28,413 bases of DNA from Bacilli bacterium (GTDB lineage Bacteria; Bacillota_I; Bacilli_A; ML615J-28; CAG-698). Made by a program: the position numbers and the translations under genes. The stretch is taken from positions 1 through 28,413 of the forward strand of contig JAEDHQ010000017.1 of assembly GCA_016296945.1 (NCBI GenBank), read 5' to 3'. Shown one piece after another: positions 8,075-15,437 of the stretch. The notes under the pieces are model-generated. The model did not search any database and was not told where the DNA came from. It saw only the letters and a list, made by a program, of their open reading frames with translations. Numbering within the stretch: the first letter of the stretch is position 1; each line of letters opens with the position of its first letter.

Positions 8075-8446
8075 ATGGCTGAATTAAAAGATAATCAATT
8101 AATATTTGTTGATGAAAATGGAAATGAGATTTTATGTGATATTATTTTCACATATGATTCTGAAGAATTAAATAAGAGTTATGTATTCTTCTCTCCTGTA
8201 GGAAGTGCTGATGAAGATGGTAAAGTGGAAGTAGGAGTTGCTTCTTATACACCAACAGAAGGTGGAGTTGGAGAACTTCATGCTGTAGAAACAGAAGAAG
8301 AATGGGATATGTTAGAAGAAGTATTCAATTCATTTGCTAGTGAAGATGAATGTGAATGCGATTGTGATTGTGATTGTGAAGATGATTGTCATGATGAACA
8401 TTGCTCATGTTGCTGTGGATGTCATCACGATGATGATGAAGAATAA
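8075..8446 (+). CDS. DUF1292 protein with Cys/His/Asp-rich C-terminal tail
   Basis: Residues 1-90 form a DUF1292 domain (YrzB type): IFVDENGNEILCDIIFTY, then SYVFFSPVG, and a C-terminal ETEEEWDMLEEVFNSF. Function in this family is unknown, but the gene customarily follows ruvX as it does here. The unusual part is the last 30 or so residues, which contain 11 cysteines and 4 histidines among many Asp and Glu, for example ECECDCDCDCEDDCHDE. This looks like a metal-binding tail; acidic Cys/His tails are seen in metallochaperone-like proteins, but the role here is inferred only from composition. The SD is AAAGGG about 9 bases upstream. A terminator follows. Confidence 0.85.
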   Translation: MAELKDNQLIFVDENGNEILCDIIFTYDSEELNKSYVFFSPVGSADEDGKVEVGVASYTPTEGGVGELHAVETEEEWDMLEEVFNSFASEDECECDCDCDCEDDCHDEHCSCCCGCHHDDDEE

Positions 8447-8463
8447 TATTTATAATAACAACT

Positions 8464-8495
8464 AGTCATGTAACTATATGTTATGTGACTTTTTT
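8464..8495 (+). terminator. Rho-independent terminator after the DUF1292 gene
   Basis: An 11-bp stem (AGTCATGTAAC with GTTATGTGACT, two G-U pairs) has a 5-base loop and is followed by five T residues. It ends the rnjB-alaS-ruvX-DUF1292 transcript. Confidence 0.7.
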
Positions 8496-8501
8496 AATAT
8501 T

Positions 8502-8642
8502 TCAAATGATTGGGATTATAAAAGTCTAACAAAATATAGTATTGAACAGGATTATTATCTTAATTTTACATATAATGTCAATGGCTTAAGAACATCAAAA
8601 GTAATAGTTGATAATTATGCAGACAGTGTAATTAAGATATAG
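8502..8642 (+). pseudogene. RHS/YD-repeat gene fragment
   Basis: A plus-strand frame, ending at the TAG at 8640-8642, includes DYYLNFTYNVNGLRTSK. This fits the RHS (YD) repeat consensus of a Tyr-rich strand followed by Y-[DN]-x-x-G-x-R-T. Preceding residues SLTKYSIEQ also look RHS-like. An ATG at 8478 is in frame, but it lies inside the terminator hairpin with no SD, so this is not a convincing gene. I read it as a leftover of a large RHS-repeat surface or polymorphic-toxin protein. It ends abruptly 60 bases before the mrp terminator. The rest of 8447-8730 shows nothing else. Confidence 0.45.
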
Positions 8643-8703
8643 AATAGAAAATAATTGGTGAGATTTATTTTTAAAAGGTTTAATTGATAGTATATTAATT
8701 CAT

Positions 8704-8732
8704 AAAAAAGAACTAGGAGTTCCTAGTTCTTT
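8704..8732 (-). terminator. Terminator of the tmcAL-mrp unit
   Basis: A perfect 12-bp stem (AAAGAACTAGGA at 8707-8718 with TCCTAGTTCTTT at 8721-8732) gives a T-run on the minus strand (complement of 8704-8709). It abuts the mrp stop codon. Confidence 0.8.
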
Positions 8733-9741
8733 AATCATTATATGTTAATAAAGTTGCTAAATCATCATAGATTTTACCAATTTCCTCATCTGATTCAAAT
8801 AGATTTTGATGATGAATTGGTTGATTAATTGGAATTTGCGCTAATAGTTCTGTTTCTAATCTTTCTGCAACTATTTCTCCACCACCAGAGCCAAAGATCA
8901 ATTCTTTTTGACCATTAACTGGATTGATGTAATATGACATATTTTCAATTACACCAATAATCTCATGTTTCAATTGTTTAGACGCATATCCAGCCTTGAT
9001 TGCAACATGACTTGCAGCTTTATGAGGTGTAGTTACGATAATTGCTTTTGCATTAGGAACAATGTTTCTTAAATCAAGGGCAATATCACCTGTTCCAGGA
9101 GGACAATCAATAATCATGAAGTCTAAATCTTTGCTCCAAATAACATCATAAAAGAAGTTATTCATCATTGAATTAAGCATTGCACCACGCCAAATAATTG
9201 GTTTACCCGCTTCCGCAAAGAATTCTGTTGAGATTAGTTCCATACCATAGGCAAATAAAGGAATAATTTTCCCACTTTCATCAGCTAATGGATAGGTATG
9301 TTCCATTTCTAAAATTTGGGGAATACTTGATCCATAAATATCAGCATCAATAATTCCAACTTTCTTTCCCATTCTTGTTAAGGCATAAGCGATGTTAGCC
9401 GCAATAGTGCTTTTACCAACTCCACCTTTACCACTTTCAATAAGAATAAATTTTACGTTTTTCTTTACGATGCTTTCAATAACTCTTTTTTCCTCAAATT
9501 GAATTTTTATTCCTGTGAATCCTAAGTCAAGTTTTATTATTTTTGCTAATTGACGTTTAACTAGTTTTTCTTCTTCGCCACCTATTTTTGTGAGCACAAC
9601 AATTAAAACAACAACATCTTTGTCGGGATCGACTCCAATATGTTTGATGGCATTTGATTCAACTAAAGATTTTTCAGTAATTGGATCAACAATATTCTTA
9701 ATTGCTTCTCTAATGTCTTTTGTAGAATAATTTCTATGCAT
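8731..9741 (-). CDS. Mrp/NBP35-family P-loop ATPase, SalA-like
   Basis: The 336-residue protein has an N-terminal MIP18/DUF59 domain (about 1-85) and an Mrp-type ATPase domain. The latter has the deviant Walker A SGKGGVGKST (103-112), DADIYGSSIP, FMIIDCPPGTGD and GVIENMSYY. Canonical Mrp/ApbC Fe-S carriers have C-x-x-C after ENMSYF; here that region reads INPVNG, so both cysteines are absent. Bacillus SalA, an ATP-dependent transcription regulator of the same family, also lacks them, hence the SalA-like call. A function in Fe-S transfer is therefore doubtful. The start is one base after the tmcAL stop with the SD AAGGAG inside tmcAL, so the two are cotranscribed. Confidence 0.85.
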   Translation of the reverse strand: MHRNYSTKDIREAIKNIVDPITEKSLVESNAIKHIGVDPDKDVVVLIVVLTKIGGEEEKLVKRQLAKIIKLDLGFTGIKIQFEEKRVIESIVKKNVKFILIESGKGGVGKSTIAANIAYALTRMGKKVGIIDADIYGSSIPQILEMEHTYPLADESGKIIPLFAYGMELISTEFFAEAGKPIIWRGAMLNSMMNNFFYDVIWSKDLDFMIIDCPPGTGDIALDLRNIVPNAKAIIVTTPHKAASHVAIKAGYASKQLKHEIIGVIENMSYYINPVNGQKELIFGSGGGEIVAERLETELLAQIPINQPIHHQNLFESDEEIGKIYDDLATLLTYND

Positions 9742-9742
9742 T

Positions 9743-10915
9743 TTATTTTCTCCTTATCGGCATTTGATATTCTTTCAAGTAAATGTTTTCATCTCCTGAA
9801 AGTAGTCCATATAGTTTTGTTGCTTTTAGTTCATAAATTCCTTCATTTGATAATGAACCTTTATAAGTAGTAATTATTTCCGATTTTATATTCTTTGGTA
9901 ATGTTTTAATATAATCTTCACCATTTTTATTAAAACCCAAAACACGCAGGTAATCAATTTTTTGAATCTGATCAGGTACTTTTAATATAATGTTTAAAAG
10001 AAGACGTTTGATATAATTTGTAGTGTAACGCTTTGTACAAGCATTTTTAACTAACTCTTCATAAGAATCTGCTAAATTAGAACTAGATAGAATATTATCA
10101 ATTCTATTTTCGATTCCCTCTTTTACACCTAATAAATCTCTAATTTCGTAAATATCATTTTTCAAGATAAATGTGCTCTTAATAATTGTTAATAATTTAT
10201 CATATGCACTATTTATATCTAAATATTTAACTTCGTTATTAATTACATAATTACTAAAGTCATCATTATTAGCAATTAATTCACGAATTGCTGTTGCACT
10301 AGCAATATTTGATGTGGTAATAGTATCATAATAGTTATTTTCAATTCTTTGAATTAAATGTATGTTAATTTCTTTATCTGTTTTTTCTTTTATTTTATCA
10401 ATTGCACTAATATATTGAATTGCTAAAGTGTTATTTGGCATACTAAAGTTTTCAATTAGTGTAAGATCTCTTGTCATTGTCATTAAAGCTTTATTACAAG
10501 CGTTACTATAAGAGAATCCTTTTTGTAAATACTCTTTTAAAGATTCGTTATATTTTGGATTACTTAAAAGATTATTTAACTTTCTTAGTTTTGTAATATT
10601 TGCTAGTTCACATCCAAAAGCAATATCAGTAATACCAAATTTATTCAGAATGTTTACTGCATTAGAACAAAAATAATCAGCACTAGCAACAGCCCCAATA
10701 TATGGTAATTCTAAAACTAAATCAATTTTATTGTCTAAGCAAATACTAGTTTTATCAAATTTGTTAATTACGCTGATATCTCCACGCATTGAGAAATTAG
10801 TAGTAATAATGGCAATTGTAACATCAGGTTGTGCCTTTTCTATAGCCTTATCAATAAAATATTTGTGTCCATAGTGTGGAGGATTAAGTTCTAAAATTAA
10901 GCCTAATACTTTCAT
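9743..10915 (-). CDS. tmcAL: tRNA(Met) cytidine acetate ligase (TmcAL, YlbM family)
   Basis: TmcAL makes N4-acetylcytidine at the wobble base of elongator tRNA-Met from acetate and ATP. The 390 residues match the family. The nucleotidyltransferase core is at the N-terminus: GLILELNPPHYGH, with the HxGH motif, then IAIITTNFSMRGD, LVLELPYIGAVASADYF and FGITDIAFGCE. The C-terminal region is mostly helical and less conserved. The SD AAAGGAAA precedes the ATG. It is the first gene of a two-gene minus-strand unit with the SalA-like ATPase. Only the N-terminal motifs are diagnostic, but they are strong. Confidence 0.9.
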   Translation of the reverse strand: MKVLGLILELNPPHYGHKYFIDKAIEKAQPDVTIAIITTNFSMRGDISVINKFDKTSICLDNKIDLVLELPYIGAVASADYFCSNAVNILNKFGITDIAFGCELANITKLRKLNNLLSNPKYNESLKEYLQKGFSYSNACNKALMTMTRDLTLIENFSMPNNTLAIQYISAIDKIKEKTDKEINIHLIQRIENNYYDTITTSNIASATAIRELIANNDDFSNYVINNEVKYLDINSAYDKLLTIIKSTFILKNDIYEIRDLLGVKEGIENRIDNILSSSNLADSYEELVKNACTKRYTTNYIKRLLLNIILKVPDQIQKIDYLRVLGFNKNGEDYIKTLPKNIKSEIITTYKGSLSNEGIYELKATKLYGLLSGDENIYLKEYQMPIRRK

Positions 10916-10972
10916 ATATTTCCTTTCTATTTAAATAGAATATTTGCTTCTATTTGCTCTATGATATCTTTT

Positions 10973-11001
10973 ATTATATCACATTTCTTTTTGTTTTTTA
11001 A
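10973..11001 (-). promoter_or_regulatory. Extended -10 promoter for tmcAL-mrp
   Basis: On the minus strand TGTGATATAAT (with TATAAT at 10973-10978) carries a TGn extension. The -35 position 17 bases away is a weak TTAAAA. It lies about 60 bases upstream of the tmcAL start. Confidence 0.5.
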
Positions 11002-11034
11002 TACTATTTTCTATTCTTTTTATACTTTTATTAA

Positions 11035-11063
11035 TTGAATTATTTCTAATAATTTGGTATAAT
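11035..11063 (+). promoter_or_regulatory. Sigma-A promoter for the nuclease lipoprotein gene
   Basis: TTGAAT (11035-11040), a 17-base spacer and TGG-TATAAT (TATAAT at 11058-11063) form a good extended -10 promoter. It lies 34 bases before the chosen ATG and diverges from the tmcAL promoter. Confidence 0.6.
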
Positions 11064-11097
11064 TATAAAGATATTGACAATGAAAAAGGTGATGAAT

Positions 11098-12669
11098 ATG
11101 AAAGTAAAAAAATTAATTCTTGTTATGATTTTATTTTGCGTATCTTTAGGTGTTATTGGATGTAACAATAGTCCACTTGATGAAGCAAAAGCATACGTTA
11201 TTAATGGATTAAACACAGAAGTAACATCTGATTTATTCTTTGTAACAGAATACAAAGGAGTTACAATTACTTATAATTCATCAAATCCTAGTGTTATTAC
11301 TAATGAAGGATTAGTCACTAGACAAGCCAATGATGAAATAGTGAATATTGAAATATTATTTACTTATCAAGATATAGTTTATACTTATAATTATATGGCA
11401 ATCGTTAGAGCTTTAGAGAAAAAAGATCCCCAAGAAGTAATCAATGAAGCAAAAAACTATGTTTCATCTTTAATTCCTACTGATGTATTAGATGACTTAG
11501 AATTTGTTAATGAATATTTAGGAGTTACAATAACATATTCATCAAATAAAACAGATGTGTTAAGTAATACTGGTCAAGTTGTAAAACAGACAACTGATGT
11601 AGAAGTAATTCTAACAATTAATTTTGAATATCTTGGTACAACTGATAGTTATATTATATATATAACAGTTTGTGCAAGAGAAAAAGAATTAGAAGATTTT
11701 CTTAACGATATTAAAAGAGATGTCGAAGCAAAGTTGGGAATTGTAAATAATGTTGTAACTAAAGATTTAATGTTAACAACTTCATCTTTATATTCTTCTA
11801 CAATCAAATGGACTAGTAGTAATGAAGCGATTATTTCATTAAATGGTAGTGTTGCAAAAGACATTAACAACGAAAAAGTATTGTTAACTTATACAATCAT
11901 TTATCAAGATAAAGACTATGGTCCATACGAACTAAATTTAACTGTAATTACTAATCGCATAGGTTATTACTCTTCAATTACAGCATCATCTGGAAACTCT
12001 TTAAAATTGCAATCAAGAACACTAATTACTTCAACGCACAAGAAAATCTTATCTTATAATGATTTAAAAGTATATACTGCAAAAACTGATGTTGATCCAA
12101 ATAATCCAAATAATATTATTTTATTTTATTCACGCAAGAGTGTTTCTTCAAAATGGGATGGTGGAAATACTTGGAACCGTGAGCACGTTTGGCCTCAAAG
12201 TAAGAGTTGGTTTACAACATCTGGTGCTGGAGCTGATATTCATCATTTAAGACCTACTAATCCAACGATTAATTCATCCCGTGGAAATAAGCCTTATGGT
12301 GAAACAACAAATGGTAGTATGTTTGAACCAAATGATGAAGTGAAGGGCGATGTGGCAAGAATTTTATTCTATTTACTTGTAAGATATCAAGAATCTGATA
12401 GTTATAGTATTACAAAAGCGGCAACTAGTATGGAAATGCTATTAGAATGGAATAGATTAGACCCAGTTGATAATTTAGAGAAAACTAGAAATGAAGAGGC
12501 TGCTAAGATTCAAGGTAATCGTAACCCGTTTATTGATAATTATCTATACGCAGAAATGATTTGGGCTAGTGCTCGAAATATGAATAATGATGTAATTGAA
12601 CCAATTGTGGAAATAATAACTATCGAGTATTTTGTAATTTTAAATGATATTAAAGAATATCAATTATAA
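11098..12669 (+). CDS. Surface lipoprotein with Ig-like repeats and endonuclease I domain
   Basis: This is a predicted lipid-anchored extracellular nuclease. An upstream TTG at 11074 is possible, but AGGTGA (11088-11093) points to the ATG at 11098, which begins MKVKKLILVMILF. The signal peptide ends at a lipobox with Cys22 (LGVIGC). Residues from about 27 to 280 form three similar units of roughly 80-90 residues, each with a helical DEAK/EAKNYV-like start and a Y-x-S-S/T-N strand: atrophied bacterial Ig-like domains. The C-terminal third is an endonuclease I/Bsn-type domain with WNREHVWPQS (catalytic His near 363) and GADIHHLRPTNPTINSSRGN. The likely role is scavenging external DNA or RNA, inferred from the family. 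524 residues. Confidence 0.85.
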   Translation: MKVKKLILVMILFCVSLGVIGCNNSPLDEAKAYVINGLNTEVTSDLFFVTEYKGVTITYNSSNPSVITNEGLVTRQANDEIVNIEILFTYQDIVYTYNYMAIVRALEKKDPQEVINEAKNYVSSLIPTDVLDDLEFVNEYLGVTITYSSNKTDVLSNTGQVVKQTTDVEVILTINFEYLGTTDSYIIYITVCAREKELEDFLNDIKRDVEAKLGIVNNVVTKDLMLTTSSLYSSTIKWTSSNEAIISLNGSVAKDINNEKVLLTYTIIYQDKDYGPYELNLTVITNRIGYYSSITASSGNSLKLQSRTLITSTHKKILSYNDLKVYTAKTDVDPNNPNNIILFYSRKSVSSKWDGGNTWNREHVWPQSKSWFTTSGAGADIHHLRPTNPTINSSRGNKPYGETTNGSMFEPNDEVKGDVARILFYLLVRYQESDSYSITKAATSMEMLLEWNRLDPVDNLEKTRNEEAAKIQGNRNPFIDNYLYAEMIWASARNMNNDVIEPIVEIITIEYFVILNDIKEYQL

Positions 12670-12741
12670 AATACCATTATGTATAATATTTATTGAAAGA
12701 AAAAATAATGAGGCAGAATTAAATATAAATTTATAATTGAT

Positions 12742-13326
12742 ATGAAAGAATATAGAATAAGATTAGAAGAAGTTTCCGATTATTTTGAAGTTGAAAAAAT
12801 GGTTCGTAGAGCGTTTTGGGATGTATATCGCCCAGGATGTGTTGAACATTATCTATTACATGATTTAAGAAAAAATGATAATTTTATTAAAGAATTAGAT
12901 TTTGTAATGGAAAGTAATGGAAAAATTATTGGGCAAAATGTTTTTGTGAAAGCAAAGATTGCTTGCGATGATGGAAAAACTAAAGATGTACTAACAATGG
13001 GACCAATATGTATTGATAATGATTTTAAACGTCAAGGATACGGAAAGATTTTGTTAGATTCCACATTAGAAGAAGCGCGTAATTTAGGTTACAAAGCAGT
13101 GTTAATTGAAGGAGATATCGCTTTTTATGGAAAGAGTGGTTTTCAATTTGCATCTGATTATAATATTAGGTATCATGGTTTACCTAAAGGAGCTGATTCT
13201 TCATTTTTCTTGTGTAAAGAATTAGAAGAAGGTTATTTAACTAACATTAGTGGAGTTTATTCAACACCACAATGTTATATGATTGATGAAGAAAAATTAA
13301 AAGAGTTTGATCAAAACTTTCAATAA
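12742..13326 (+). CDS. GNAT-family N-acetyltransferase (YhbS-like)
   Basis: This 194-residue acetyltransferase of the GNAT fold transfers acetyl from acetyl-CoA to an unknown amine. The central MGPICIDNDFKRQGYGKIL holds the acetyl-CoA-binding R/Q-x-x-G-x-G/A motif (RQGYGK). It is followed by ALIEGDIAFYGKSGF-like strand beta-5 residues typical of the YhbS subgroup. An N-terminal Arg/Glu-rich strand begins REVSD-like in reading RLEEVSDYFEVEKMV. There is no clear SD before the ATG; only GAGG about 30 bases upstream. No terminator separates it from the nuclease gene 72 bases upstream, so read-through is possible. The substrate cannot be deduced. Confidence 0.8.
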   Translation: MKEYRIRLEEVSDYFEVEKMVRRAFWDVYRPGCVEHYLLHDLRKNDNFIKELDFVMESNGKIIGQNVFVKAKIACDDGKTKDVLTMGPICIDNDFKRQGYGKILLDSTLEEARNLGYKAVLIEGDIAFYGKSGFQFASDYNIRYHGLPKGADSSFFLCKELEEGYLTNISGVYSTPQCYMIDEEKLKEFDQNFQ

Positions 13327-13354
13327 AAAAAGAAGTCGTAATGACTTCTTTTTT
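13325..13354. terminator. Bidirectional terminator between convergent genes
   Basis: The GAAGTC/GACTTC core (13332-13337 with 13343-13348) is extended by A-runs on the left and T-runs on the right. It gives a T-tailed hairpin in either direction. It closes the GNAT gene on the plus strand and psuG on the minus strand. Confidence 0.8.
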
Positions 13355-13375
13355 AACGCAAATGATAGGTATAAA

Positions 13376-14287
13376 TTAACATTGTTTACAATATTCAATT
13401 GCAATTTGTGATGCTAAACGACAGTTATTATAAACTAATTCAATATTTGATGCTAAACTATTACCACTAGTGATATCTTTGATTTTAGCTAATAAATATG
13501 GAGTTTTTTTGTTTCCTGTAATTCCTAGTTTATTCATTTCTTCTAATGCTTCATTGATAGCTTTATTGATGATTTCTTCATTCATTGAAAATTGTTCAGG
13601 AATTGGATTTGTGATTAACACACCTCCATGAAGTCTTAAATCCCATTTAGTTTTTAATAATGAAGCAATTTCTAAAGGAGTATCTAAACGATGATTGACT
13701 TTAAATGGGCTTGTGCGTGTATAAAATGCAGGTAATGCATCAGTTTGATAACCTATTACTTCAATACGCTTAGTTTCTAAATATTCTAATGTTAATCCTA
13801 AATCAAGAATTGATTTGGCTCCTGCACAAACAACAGCAATATTTGTTTCAGCTAATTCTTCTAAATCAGCAGATATATCAAATGTTTCTGTTGCTCCACG
13901 ATGAACACCACCAATTCCTCCTGTTGCAAAGACTTTAATGCCAGCCATTGCCGCAATCGATGAAGTTGCTGATACAGTAGTAGCACCAGTATATTTTTTA
14001 CTGACAATATAAGGAATATCACGTGTTGAAGTTTTAAATGCTTCTTTTCCATTTTTACCTAAGAAATCTATTTCTTCCGCAGTTAAGCCAACCGTTGGAA
14101 CTCCATTAATAATAGCAATTGTTGCAGGTACCGCACCAAAACTACGAATAATCTTTTCACAATTTAAAGCAGTTTCAACGTTTTCTGGATATGGCATACC
14201 ATGAGAAATGATAGTTGATTCTAAAGCAACTACTGGACGATTTTCCTTTAAGGCTAATTGGACTTCTTGATTGATTTTAATGTTCAT
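13376..14287 (-). CDS. psuG: Pseudouridine-5'-phosphate glycosidase
   Basis: PsuG interconverts pseudouridine 5'-phosphate with uracil and ribose 5-phosphate, in the pseudouridine salvage/degradation route. The open frame extends further upstream, but AGAGAGG stands just before the ATG at 14285-14287. That start gives MNIKINQEVQLALKENRPVV and 303 residues, the normal family length. Conserved segments are ALESTIISHGMPYPEN (with the catalytic-region Glu), TTVSATSSIAAMAGIKVFATGGIGGVHRG, CAGAKSILDLGLTLEYLET (with the Lys expected to bind the sugar), GYQTDALPAFYTR and GVLITNPIP. No pseudouridine kinase gene (psuK) is adjacent, so the substrate phosphate must be made elsewhere. Confidence 0.95.
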   Translation of the reverse strand: MNIKINQEVQLALKENRPVVALESTIISHGMPYPENVETALNCEKIIRSFGAVPATIAIINGVPTVGLTAEEIDFLGKNGKEAFKTSTRDIPYIVSKKYTGATTVSATSSIAAMAGIKVFATGGIGGVHRGATETFDISADLEELAETNIAVVCAGAKSILDLGLTLEYLETKRIEVIGYQTDALPAFYTRTSPFKVNHRLDTPLEIASLLKTKWDLRLHGGVLITNPIPEQFSMNEEIINKAINEALEEMNKLGITGNKKTPYLLAKIKDITSGNSLASNIELVYNNCRLASQIAIEYCKQC

Positions 14288-14311
14288 AAAAATTACCTCT
14301 CTATCGTTATA

Positions 14312-14340
14312 ATTATACTTAAAATATGAAAAAAAAGCAA
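14312..14340 (-). promoter_or_regulatory. Sigma-A promoter of psuG
   Basis: On the minus strand TTGCTT (complement of 14335-14340), a 17-base spacer and TATAAT (complement of 14312-14317) lie about 25 bases before the psuG start. Confidence 0.65.
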
Positions 14341-14621
14341 CCATAAATTGATATTGTAAAAAAAGGAAAAATTTGCTATAATTATTAAGATAACAAATTA
14401 AATAATCTATTTTTTTGTATAACATTAAAAAATAGCTCTTTTTAGGTAGTTTTTTTAAAAAATACCCTTTAAAAACCATATTCTGAGAAGATTATCTTTT
14501 TTATGAAGTTATTTATCATAATAATATTTAATTTAATTATGATATTTTTAGAGATTTTTTATTTGAAATATAATATAGTCAAATTAATAGAAAAATAATA
14601 TAGAAAGAAGTGTATTTAATA
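14341..14621. other. AT-rich intergenic region between psuG and murI
   Basis: This divergent spacer holds no convincing gene. An imperfect hairpin, GGTA-G-T7 with A6-TACC (14445-14466), is too A/T-rich and lacks a proper tail. A 31-codon plus-strand frame (14503-14598) starts MKLFIIIIFNLIMIF and looks like a one-helix membrane peptide, but its GAGAAG is 12 bases away and such frames arise by chance here. A TATAAT at 14569-14574 is the best -10 candidate for murI; its -35 (TTTTAG) is poor. Confidence 0.3.
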
Positions 14622-15425
14622 ATGATAAAGAATAAAAATTTACCAATTGGCGTTTTTGACTCTGGAATTGGCGGATTAACAGTATTATATCGATTAATCG
14701 AAATGTTTCCAAATGAGGATTTTGTTTATGTTGGCGATACATTAAATCTTCCATATGGAACAAAAACAAAGGAACAATTAAAAGTTTTAGTTTCAAATGT
14801 AAGTAATTATTTAAATGCTTTACCTGTAAAAAGTATTGTCATTGCTTGTAATACTGCTACGACTAATAGTGGTCATTTAAAAGAAACATTAGATTTACCG
14901 ATTATTGGTGTGATTGAGCCAACTGCAAATTATGCTTTAAGTATAAGTGAAAATATTTTAGTTTTAGCTACAAATGTTACAATTGATTCAAATGCTTATC
15001 AAGATATTATTAATAAAAATAAAAAAGATCCAAATAGTAAACAATTCTATTTGAAATGTAGTGATTTTGTAGATGCTATTGAAAATAACGAAATAAATAC
15101 TTCTTATTCATATAAATTAGTTCAAGATAAATTAAAAACTGTAAAAAATGAAAATATTGATGTTATTATTTGCGGTTGCACTCATTTTGGTTTATATGAG
15201 AAAGAATTAAAGAGCGTATTTCCTAATGCAACTATTTTAGAATGTGCTGTTCCAACAGGATTAGAACTAAAAAAGCAATTAGAAACATTAGATTTATTAA
15301 CTGATAGTAAAAATAAAGGAACTACTACAATTAATGTAACAAAATTACAAGATAATTTCAAAGATAAAACAAAATGGTTTGATCATCCATATAATGGTGT
15401 TTATGAAATAAAAGTAAGTAAATAA
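14622..15425 (+). CDS. murI: Glutamate racemase
   Basis: MurI converts L-glutamate to D-glutamate for peptidoglycan. The ATG at 14622 gives 267 residues starting MIKNKNLPIGVFDSGIGGLT. A GTG at 14610 would add four residues but overlaps the AGAAAGAAG that likely acts as SD. Both catalytic cysteines are present: C76 in ACNTATT and C186 in CGCTHFG. DSG (13-15), the PYG loop and GVIEPT are also present. The C-terminus carries an extension ending WFDHPYNGVYEIKVSK, seen in some low-GC lineages. It is the first gene of a tight unit with a degenerate paralogue and trmL. Confidence 0.95.
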   Translation: MIKNKNLPIGVFDSGIGGLTVLYRLIEMFPNEDFVYVGDTLNLPYGTKTKEQLKVLVSNVSNYLNALPVKSIVIACNTATTNSGHLKETLDLPIIGVIEPTANYALSISENILVLATNVTIDSNAYQDIINKNKKDPNSKQFYLKCSDFVDAIENNEINTSYSYKLVQDKLKTVKNENIDVIICGCTHFGLYEKELKSVFPNATILECAVPTGLELKKQLETLDLLTDSKNKGTTTINVTKLQDNFKDKTKWFDHPYNGVYEIKVSK

Positions 15426-15437
15426 TTGGAGAGTAGA

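Noticed and set aside
8341..8420. Repetitive TGTGATTGTGAT-type tract as a possible CRISPR or tandem repeat element
   Set aside because: It is the Asp-Cys coding tail of the DUF1292 gene in frame, with no spacers or regular long units.
12682..12725. TATAAT-like boxes ahead of the GNAT gene
   Set aside because: No -35 at a workable distance from any of them; the gene may be read from the nuclease promoter.
14445..14466. Hairpin GGTA-G-T7/A6-TACC
   Set aside because: Almost only A-T pairs with a bulge and no U-tail; too weak for a terminator.
14288..14479. Upstream extension of the psuG frame by 64 codons
   Set aside because: The strong AGAGAGG and the family's N-terminus fix the start at 14287, and the psuG promoter lies inside the extension.
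14503..14598. 31-codon membrane-peptide frame resembling a small type I toxin
   Set aside because: Poorly spaced SD, no paired antisense RNA features seen, and such hydrophobic frames are common by chance in A/T-only DNA.
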